Assembly (NCBI RefSeq): GCF_050467285.1
Contig: NZ_JBCMUN010000011.1
Location: 235,817 to 299,816, forward strand
Length of the DNA stretch: 64,000 nucleotides
DNA from: Paenibacillus_E oryzisoli_A
GTDB lineage: Bacteria; Bacillota; Bacilli; Paenibacillales; NBRC-103111
Direction of reading: 5' to 3'
Shown here: piece after piece, positions 57,817-64,000 of the stretch
Layout: every line of letters starts with the position of its first letter
How positions within the stretch are numbered: the first letter of the stretch is position 1
The notes under the pieces: generated by a model
The model's database searches: none
What the model saw: only the letters and a program-made list of their open reading frames with translations
What the model was told of the DNA's origin: nothing
Made by a program: the position numbers and the translations under genes

Positions 57817-57845
57817 AAGAACCTGAGGCTTTAACTCAGGTTCTT
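57817..57845 (+). terminator. uvsE terminator
   Basis: AAGAACCTGAG and CTCAGGTTCTT form an 11-bp stem with a 7-nt loop. The T tract is short. Confidence 0.85.
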
Positions 57846-57873
57846 TGGCGTATTTGTCGGTGCCGGAGCTGTG

Positions 57874-58056
57874 TAACGGTTGCCGCAGGGCTTATTTGGC
57901 TTTCAATACGTCATTTCAAATTGTAACGGTTGCGACAGCGCTTATTTGCTAAAAAACGAGCTAAATCTGGCCGATTTGCCCCAAATAGCCGCTGCTGGAA
58001 CCGTTAGCCTTGGAAAAGTAGCGTTTGGCGGCAAATAAGCACCAGGGCAACCGTTA
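57874..58056. repeat. Four-unit intergenic element D (two direct, two inverted)
   Basis: Two copies of a 25-bp unit TAACGGTTGCnnCAGnGCTT(ATTTG) at 57874 and 57924 are followed by two inverted copies at 57982 and 58032. Centre spacings are 50, 58 and 50 bp. Units 1 and 4, and 2 and 3, can pair to form one large cruciform-like fold. The outer end of unit 4 supplies the TAA stop of the YihY gene. Confidence 0.9.
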
Positions 58057-58911
58057 GCGATGAGGTGCGGGGTCCACATCCACACTCTCCGCAGCAGCAG
58101 CCTGCGTCTGCCGCACATGCCGCAGCGCATTGATTTCTCCGCCGATGACGATGATTATCGCTGAAATATAAAACCACGTCATCAACACGATGATGCCGCC
58201 GATGCTCCCGTACGTGGAACTGTAGTTGGTAAACCCGTTCACGTAGAAGGAAAACCCGAGCGACGTCGCCTGCCAGCCGAGGGCGGCGAACAGGGCGCCG
58301 GGGAGCACGCTTTTGCACGTTAGGCAGGTGTTAGGCGCGATGTAGTAGATGCCAATAAACACGGCAAAGATGATAACAAAGTTGGCGACCCACCGGAAGT
58401 TGTTCCAGATTTCAATATGGGCGGCCGCGATATGGATGTGTTCCATGCTCCAATCCCCGATCCAGTGGCCGAATACGCTGAGCAGCAGCGCGGAGACGAT
58501 GACGACCAGCATGCCGAGCGTCAGCAGAAAGGCCAGCACACGGGAGTGGATGTAGCTTTTGCGGGCGGGCAGACCGTACGCTTTGTTCACGGAACGCACG
58601 ATGGCGTTCATTGCGGCGCTGGAGCTGACAAGCGTAAATATCAGACCGAAGGAGAGCGTTCCTCCTCTTTTAATATTCAGCAGGTCACTTAGCGTCTCCT
58701 CAAGCCACCCTGCCACCGCGCCGGGAATGTACTCGCGAATCAACGCGATCACATCGTCCGAGGAGAACGGCATGTACGCAAGCAAGCTCATGACTGAGAG
58801 CAGCAGCGGGAACAGCGACAGCAAAAAGTAGTACGCACACTGTGCAGCCAAACCCGTCGCATCGTGCTCGGAGAACTGCTTCCAGAGCGTTTTTAGGTAA
58901 GAGATCGCCAT
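58054..58911 (-). CDS. YihY/BrkB-family membrane protein
   Basis: The 285-residue protein has six membrane helices. Conserved parts are AAQCAYYFLLSLFPLLLSVMSLLAYMP, SAAMNAIVRSVNKAYGLPARKSYIHSR and PGALFAALGWQATSLGFSFYVN, which define the YihY group. The biochemical role is unknown; it was once mis-annotated as ribonuclease BN. The C-terminus (AAAAESVDVDPAPHR) is hydrophilic, and its stop codon belongs to repeat element D. ATG 58911 has AAAGG upstream. Confidence 0.92.
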   Translation of the reverse strand: MAISYLKTLWKQFSEHDATGLAAQCAYYFLLSLFPLLLSVMSLLAYMPFSSDDVIALIREYIPGAVAGWLEETLSDLLNIKRGGTLSFGLIFTLVSSSAAMNAIVRSVNKAYGLPARKSYIHSRVLAFLLTLGMLVVIVSALLLSVFGHWIGDWSMEHIHIAAAHIEIWNNFRWVANFVIIFAVFIGIYYIAPNTCLTCKSVLPGALFAALGWQATSLGFSFYVNGFTNYSSTYGSIGGIIVLMTWFYISAIIIVIGGEINALRHVRQTQAAAAESVDVDPAPHR

Positions 58912-59023
58912 ATGTTGCCTTTTCCTTTCCTCGATCCGAATTTATGGTAGAATAAAGGGCTCAGTGTTTATATGTGAATTGTACCCCAAAGATAAACGGA
59001 GTTAACGTCCGAAAACAGGTGAA

Positions 59024-61399
59024 ATGAATACGATGACCGCTCTATCGCACTACCCTGCCCCCACGGGCAAAATCATACCGGAAGGCCGCCCCGTGCCCCA
59101 CGCACGGACCGCGCCGCCGACCTACAGCATCGACTGCGTACCGGATACGGATGCGGATGCATTTTTCTTTCGCGGGCTGGAGCAGCACGGTATTCTGCTC
59201 AATCAGGCTCAGATTCAGGCTGTCCGCCATGTAGAAGGTCCTCTGCTCACGCTGGCCGGCGCCGGCTCAGGCAAAACGACGGTACTGATCTGCCGGGCAG
59301 CGTACCTCCTGCGTGTGCAGCGGGTGCAGCCTGGCCAATTTTTGCTGATTACGTTCTCCAAAAAAGCGGCCGAAGAAATGCGCGAACGCCTCGAACGCAT
59401 GCCAGGCTTGGAAAATTACTCGCTGTCCGCTATGCAGGTGCGCACGTTCCATGCGTTCTGCCTGCGTCTGCTGCGGATGAACGGGTTCGAGCAGGAGATT
59501 CTCAGCGACAGCCGCTACCAGCAAATTGTGTTCAAGAAAATCATGCTCGCCATGGGTCTGCAGGACACGTACCAACCGGAGGTGCTGATCGCCCTGCTCT
59601 CATCCTACAAAATGGCGATGATCCCGGTCGCCCACATGCCCGAGCAGACGCCCGAGGAGAAGGAAGTTAAGCGTATTTTTGAACAGTATGAGCAGTGGAA
59701 AATGGAAAATCGGAAGATGGATTTCGACGATATATTGCTGGAGACCTATGCCTTTCTGCAGGAACGGGAGAATGTCCTTCACGCCCTGCAACGAAAATAT
59801 ACGTATATTAGCGTCGATGAGTTTCAAGATACGAATACGGTACAGTATGCAATTGTCAAAATGCTCGCCGCCCATCACCGCAATCTAATGGTAGTGGGGG
59901 ACGACGATCAGACGATTTATTCGTTTAACGGGGCGCGGAATGAATTTATTTTAAAATTCCATGAAACCTACCCGGACGCAGCGACCGTTCTGCTCGACAT
60001 CAACTACCGCTCCACCTCCAGCATTGTCGGGCTGGGCAACGCGATTATCCGGCACAACGTGCAGCGGAAGCGTAAAACGCTTCTCGCCACCAAGATCAGC
60101 GACGTCAAGCCGCAGTATGTCAAGCCCGCCAGCAGCGACGAAGAGGCCGACTGGCTAATTCAAGATATGCAGCGACGCGTGGCAGAGGGCTCGTGCGCGT
60201 ATGGCGACATCGCGATTCTGTATCGGACGGCGAACAACAGCCGAGCGCTCATTGAGCAGCTGATTTTACATAACCTTCCGTTCGTCGACTACAGCAACAG
60301 CGACTCGTTCTACGAACAGTGGATGGTGAAGCCGATTATCGACCATTTGCGGATTGCGCAGGAGCGCCGGAATTTTGAAGCGATGGAGGGTGTCCTCCCT
60401 ACATTATATATCGGACGCGAGCAGGGCATGCGTATCATTCAAAATGGCGAAGCGATTCAGGCCAAAAAGTGGCCGCTCATTCACCTGCTGGTGCTGCCGC
60501 AGCTCAAGGATTTTCAGAAGGATAAAATCAAAAGCCGGATCAAGCTCATCAAATCGCTAGCCGAGATGACGCCGCTGGCGGCAGTTCAGGCAGTGCGCAG
60601 CGATTTCTATGATGCGTTCCTCGAGACGAACAAGCGGAGCAAGCTGACGCATCACCGCGAGATGCTGAAAGAAACGCTCGATGAGCTGGAGGCTTCGGCG
60701 AAGCGGTTCGCGACGCTCGAGCAGTTTCTTTATTTTATCCAGGAAGTGGCGGAAAAACGCATCGAAATGCGGGCGAGCCAGCGCCAGCGCGACCCGGACA
60801 AAATCTCGCTCATGACGATCCACAAGTCCAAAGGACTTGAGTTTGAGCTCGTGTACGTGCTGTGCGCGATTGAGGGCAATATGCCTCATAGCACCGCGCT
60901 GGAGGCCCGCCAGCTTGGCGATGTGCAGCTGGCGGGTGTGGCGGCTGGCCTGGAGGGCGCGGGCGGCATGGCGCGGGCGGCGAAAGGTCCGGAGGGCGCG
61001 GCGAAGACCGCCGCCGCGCTGGAGGAAGAACGGCGACTCGCCTACGTCGCCGTCACACGGGCCAAGGCGGAGCTGGTGATCAGCTCGCCGGCGTTTTATC
61101 GCGGGAAGAAGGCGGAGCCTTCCCGGTTCCTTGTGTCCGCGTTCACCGACGCGGACTCGGGAGTGACGAGCCGCCCGGCGCAGCCGGCGGCCGCGGCGGT
61201 AAGCCCGCGGCTGCACGAAGCCGCGGGCGGCAGTGCCGTGCGCCGCGCGACGGAGACCGTCGCGGCGTGGGTGTGCGGCCAGGCCGGCTGCAAGGCCTGG
61301 TCGCGCATTTCGACGCCGCAGGAAGCGCGGCGTCCGGCGAAGGCATGCCCGCTCTGCGGGGCGGGCATGGTGAAGGGTCAGCGCGAGGTCCCGCGCTGA
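59024..61399 (+). CDS. UvrD/Rep-family DNA helicase with C-terminal zinc ribbon
   Basis: The 791-residue superfamily 1A helicase shows, after an unusual N-terminal extension of about 55 residues, Q-motif LNQAQIQAV, Walker A LAGAGSGKTTVL, TFSKKAAEEMRERL, DEFQDTN, VGDDDQTIYSFNGAR, LDINYRST, MTIHKSKGLEF and AYVAVTRAKAEL. The C-terminus adds a probable zinc ribbon VCGQAGCKAW...ACPLCGAGM (four Cys) after a Gly/Ala-rich spacer. It is longer than PcrA and lacks PcrA's C-terminal RNA-polymerase-binding part, so it is a paralogue. It probably acts in repair; genomic context (uvsE nearby) agrees but proves nothing. Confidence 0.92.
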   Translation: MNTMTALSHYPAPTGKIIPEGRPVPHARTAPPTYSIDCVPDTDADAFFFRGLEQHGILLNQAQIQAVRHVEGPLLTLAGAGSGKTTVLICRAAYLLRVQRVQPGQFLLITFSKKAAEEMRERLERMPGLENYSLSAMQVRTFHAFCLRLLRMNGFEQEILSDSRYQQIVFKKIMLAMGLQDTYQPEVLIALLSSYKMAMIPVAHMPEQTPEEKEVKRIFEQYEQWKMENRKMDFDDILLETYAFLQERENVLHALQRKYTYISVDEFQDTNTVQYAIVKMLAAHHRNLMVVGDDDQTIYSFNGARNEFILKFHETYPDAATVLLDINYRSTSSIVGLGNAIIRHNVQRKRKTLLATKISDVKPQYVKPASSDEEADWLIQDMQRRVAEGSCAYGDIAILYRTANNSRALIEQLILHNLPFVDYSNSDSFYEQWMVKPIIDHLRIAQERRNFEAMEGVLPTLYIGREQGMRIIQNGEAIQAKKWPLIHLLVLPQLKDFQKDKIKSRIKLIKSLAEMTPLAAVQAVRSDFYDAFLETNKRSKLTHHREMLKETLDELEASAKRFATLEQFLYFIQEVAEKRIEMRASQRQRDPDKISLMTIHKSKGLEFELVYVLCAIEGNMPHSTALEARQLGDVQLAGVAAGLEGAGGMARAAKGPEGAAKTAAALEEERRLAYVAVTRAKAELVISSPAFYRGKKAEPSRFLVSAFTDADSGVTSRPAQPAAAAVSPRLHEAAGGSAVRRATETVAAWVCGQAGCKAWSRISTPQEARRPAKACPLCGAGMVKGQREVPR

Positions 61400-62752
61400 C
61401 GACGTGCTGGCGCCTCCTTGCCAAAGGCGGAGGCTCAGCGATCGAGGCGGCAGGCTTATAGCTGCCGCCTTCTTTTTTCCGCCCCGGCTCGCGAGCGGGG
61501 CCCCACCTGCACGCTGCTCACACTAGCTATCCACGCTTCATTCGCCCCCACTCATATATTCTCTCGCAACGAAGGCCCTTTCGCGGTTATACCGTTCAAT
61601 CCAGCACTAAGCCAGCTACATCACTTCACTTACATCACTTACACCATTTCAATCCCTCACCTCCCCCCAATTGGGAGCCTGCTGCTGCCTTTTATCTGTA
61701 CAAAATACAAGTCCCTCCCCTTAAAACACCTTTTGCGAGCAATTTAACTGTAAGAAATGCATGTTCTCTAGCGAGATCCCGAGATTACGCCGGGTGCTGT
61801 GTCCCCCCTTTTTTTTACGTGTAAATTCTTTTTGACATAAGGTGCGGGTAGCGCTGACATTTCTCGTATGAGGGATGTCAGTGTGTTTTTTAACGAATTC
61901 GCGTACTCATTCATGGGCGTAACCTCCTCGGTTTTTCAAGGGGCTTCGCCAGACACTTCCAACTGCTTGTCAAGTCTTTTTTCTTTTTCGTGCAAAAAAA
62001 ACAGAGCAGGCTATCTTTTCGATCACCTGCTCTTTCTCTTGATTTTTGGCACTCCGCCTTAACTTAATGACATTGGGGTTTTGCCAGTCTTCGGAATGTT
62101 ACCGCCGCATGGGTACCTCCCACCATTTGCTGCGGACTTTGAGCAACCAAGCGGTGGGCGGGCCCGTAGAGGCGAACAGCGAACAGCATCCAGCGGAGCG
62201 GCTGGCGATGACAACCTCGGCTCCTTGCCCCCGGGCGATCTGGGCCGTTTCCAACCCGATGCCGAGCTGCCGCCGGAGAAGGTGCCGCCCGACCAGTTGC
62301 ATAACTGTCATAAACGTTGGATACAGGGTTGTAGCCGACGAGAACACCCACGCTACCCGCCCCCGTAACCGTTCCCCCAACGGAGGATGTCTGCAGAAGT
62401 GAATCTGTAAGCATACCTGGGATTCCCCCAAAAAGCGAAACAACCCTTTTTCAGTCAAGCTTCCCGTTTACTTTTTTCCAGAAGCCAAAACAGTCCGCTC
62501 ACCCCGCTTCGCGGTTTGTTGCCCCGTTAATGTTGATGCTAGAACGGTTCGAATATATCCAATTGCTCGTCAGTCTCGATGCCGCACCCGGGTATCCCGC
62601 ACTGGATATGAATCTCCGGTTCGGCTTCGACATGCCGTTGAGCGTGATCCCTCTTTCAGAATTCTTTCATTACGCTATGTTAAGCTTAATAATTGGTAGA
62701 CTTTGGTGCAATCTGTATCATTCCGAGAAACTACCAGAAGAGAGGGCTGTAT
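61400..62752. other. Long non-coding stretch with hairpins and gene remnants
   Basis: It contains the helicase terminator (61446-61480: GGCGGCAG/CTGCCGCC, then TTCTTTTTT) and a second plus-strand hairpin at 61854-61888 (CTGACAT/ATGTCAG, then TGTGTTTTTT). A minus-strand terminator at 61997-62041 (AGAGCAGG/CCTGCTCT, then GTTTTTTTT) is followed upstream by the remnants at 62064-62414. No intact gene is supported. The 62530-62766 frame lacks coding character. Confidence 0.6.
62064..62414 (-). pseudogene. Fused remnants of a GLUG-repeat protein and an SDR enzyme
   Basis: The minus strand first encodes GSVGVLVGYNPVSNVYDSYATG, the GLUG motif of surface adhesins. It then passes directly into sequence that, with one base missing, reads GGSSGIGLETAQIARGQGAE followed by VVIASRS, the cofactor-binding start of a short-chain dehydrogenase. 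Neither gene is complete. A good terminator lies immediately downstream at 61997-62041. It is a decayed or recombined locus. Confidence 0.6.
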
Positions 62753-64000
62753 ATGAATTTTCTTAAAAGCCGCTCGTCATTATTGGCGAAGGCTGTACTC
62801 GGCATCCTTATCCTATCGATGCTCCAAACGCCACTGCAATCGGAAGCAGCCGGCTATCTAGGAACGGAGTATGCCACAGGCGATTTCCCGATTAAAGTAA
62901 CCGTTGCCGATTTTAATGGGGACGCGCACAAGGATGTCGCTACTGTAAACAAGTCCAGTGACAATATTACGGTATGGCTGGGTAATGGAGACGGGACGTT
63001 CAGGGACAGGGGGACTTACCCCACAGGGGATTTTCCTACCGCGATAACGAACGGAGACTTCAATGAGGACGGCAAGGTGGATCTGGCAATCACAAACCAA
63101 ATCTCGAATACAGTTTCTATCTTGCTTGGAGTCGGCGACGGAACCTTCGCGCCTGCGTCGAGCTTTGCGGCGGGCTACGGTCCGCAATCCATTGCCACAG
63201 CGGACTTCAATCATGATGGGCACGCGGATCTGGCAGTTTCCGCTGATCTGCTATACGTCCTGCTGGGGGATGGGCATGGGGCCTTCGGTACTCCAGCAGG
63301 CTTTCCTGTCGGGACAGGTCCTGTAGGAGTCATGCTGGGAGATTTCAACAGTGACAATCATATCGATATTGCCACCGCTAACTTTGCCAGCAATAATGTG
63401 AGCGTTCTGATCGGCGACGGTCTAGGTGGCTTTGCGGCTCGTGTTAATTATCCGACAACGGCAACGCGACTTAGTGGTGGCGCTGCCGGCGACGTGGATG
63501 GAGATGGGAAGATCGATCTGGTTATCACCCATGAGTTGGGCGGGGCCGGCAAAATCTCGGTATTGTCGGGGAACGGGGACGGGACGTTTAAGCCTGCCGT
63601 TCTATATGATATAGGAGGTGTTAGCTCGCGTGCCGTCGTGTTGGGCGACTTCACAAGGGATGAAATCGTTGACTTGGCGGTTAGCGAATACAACGGCACT
63701 GGTGCTCTGGTGATCGTGGCTGGTGCGGTCGATGGGCTTGGCAATCGGACCTTTGCGACTGCCGCTGCTTATAATGCCGGAGGGGGCGCTAATGATGTAG
63801 CCTCCGCCGATTTTAATGAAGACGGATATTTGGATTTTGCGCTTCCTATGCCTCCGGAGGATAAACTTAGTATTCGGTTGGCAGCAAGGGATATTGCGAA
63901 TTTACAAAGCGTGGCCTTATCGGGAGGGGCCGTGCTGGATCAAGCGTTTCATGCGGCCACGATGGGTTATACGTCGACTGTAACCAACGCGGTGTATAGT
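62753..64000 (+). CDS. Secreted FG-GAP/VCBS repeat protein (3' end outside window)
   Basis: The frame from ATG 62753 (GAGAGGG upstream) is open for 416 codons to the window end. A signal peptide (MNFLKSRSSLLAKAVLGILILSML, cleavage near SEAAG) is followed by about seven repeats with calcium-binding DFNGDAHKDVA, DFNEDGKVDLA, DFNHDGHADLA, DFNSDNHIDIA, DVDGDGKIDLV, DFTRDEIVDLA and DFNEDGYLDFA motifs. This is the FG-GAP/VCBS beta-propeller pattern. From about residue 385 a cadherin-like beta-sandwich domain begins (SVALSGGAVLDQAFHAATMG). It is probably a large surface protein; SLH domains may lie beyond the window. Confidence 0.92.
   Translation, partial: MNFLKSRSSLLAKAVLGILILSMLQTPLQSEAAGYLGTEYATGDFPIKVTVADFNGDAHKDVATVNKSSDNITVWLGNGDGTFRDRGTYPTGDFPTAITNGDFNEDGKVDLAITNQISNTVSILLGVGDGTFAPASSFAAGYGPQSIATADFNHDGHADLAVSADLLYVLLGDGHGAFGTPAGFPVGTGPVGVMLGDFNSDNHIDIATANFASNNVSVLIGDGLGGFAARVNYPTTATRLSGGAAGDVDGDGKIDLVITHELGGAGKISVLSGNGDGTFKPAVLYDIGGVSSRAVVLGDFTRDEIVDLAVSEYNGTGALVIVAGAVDGLGNRTFATAAAYNAGGGANDVASADFNEDGYLDFALPMPPEDKLSIRLAARDIANLQSVALSGGAVLDQAFHAATMGYTSTVTNAVYS

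Noticed and set aside
61868..62062. Possible 64-residue gene
   Set aside because: It runs through the minus-strand terminator at 61997-62041 and has no ribosome binding site.
62064..62458. An intact SDR gene
   Set aside because: The cofactor motif needs a restored base, and no catalytic Tyr-Lys region follows.
62530..62766. Possible 78-residue gene
   Set aside because: No ribosome binding site and no coding character. It overlaps the start region of the FG-GAP gene.

Overview
The window looks like chromosome of a Paenibacillus-type organism (Paenibacillaceae, Bacillota). This is inferred from gene content, not from a marker gene: a YesM/YesN-type two-component system beside a carbohydrate ABC transporter, an S-layer-homology (SLH) protein, a ykoE-ykoD-ykoC thiamine-precursor transporter under a TPP riboswitch, a LysM-GH18 spore-type glucosaminidase, divergent xylR/xylA, and AGGAGG-type ribosome binding sites. 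No rRNA or tRNA gene, CRISPR array, insertion sequence or complete prophage was seen.

Layout. 0.3-7 kb: minus-strand sugar uptake cluster (sensor kinase, response regulator, binding lipoprotein, two permeases). 7.2-10.2 kb: large secreted protein with three lamin-tail domains. 10.5-15.7 kb: small stress and regulator cluster with two WYL regulators; the first probably controls its neighbours through two near-identical 27-bp operators. 15.8-17.8 kb: agmatine to putrescine (aguA, aguB). 18-23.8 kb: azoreductase, a dihydroorotate-dehydrogenase-like domain fused to a membrane domain, flavohaemoglobin hmp and a Crp/Fnr regulator. 23.8-26.5 kb: xylR/xylA. 26.7-31.4 kb: GH18 enzyme, a ten-repeat Ig-like secreted protein and a small membrane protein. 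32-34 kb: pseudouridine degradation (psuK, psuG). 34.2-39.3 kb: aldo/keto reductase, nitroreductase, SLH protein, OxdC-like bicupin and a Tyr/Pro-rich protein. 39.4-42.9 kb: membrane proteins and a NarL-type two-component system. 42.9-48.9 kb: a visibly more AT-rich stretch with kinase, VanZ, broken LOG-family gene, MFS pump with TetR, and MerR with an SDR. 49-52.6 kb: riboswitch-controlled ykoEDC. 52.7-61.4 kb: DUF3105 protein, AraC regulator, pyruvate kinase, BrnT/BrnA toxin-antitoxin, UvsE, YihY and a UvrD-like helicase. 61.4-62.75 kb: a gene graveyard. 62.75 kb to the end: an FG-GAP/VCBS surface protein running off the window.

The most unusual signal is not a gene. Four intergenic elements of about 185-190 bp (22061-22247, 22949-23136, 31659-31849, 57874-58056) each hold four short units, dyad-symmetric in three elements and arranged as a large inverted pair in the fourth. 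Centre-to-centre spacings are 50/61/50, 52/63/52, 52/63/52 and 50/58/50. The first and third intervals are equal every time, although the unit sequence differs almost completely between elements. A loose motif resembling ATTTTnnGCTTTTCC follows the units. I know of no described family with this architecture.

Other regulatory logic is readable directly. A perfect TGTGA-N6-TCACA box lies 41.5 bp upstream of the inferred hmp start. A xyl operator overlaps the -35 box of xylA. A MerR-type promoter has a 19-bp spacer filled by a perfect palindrome. TetR-type operator copies flank the efflux pump and the tetR gene. A TPP aptamer is followed by an intrinsic terminator.
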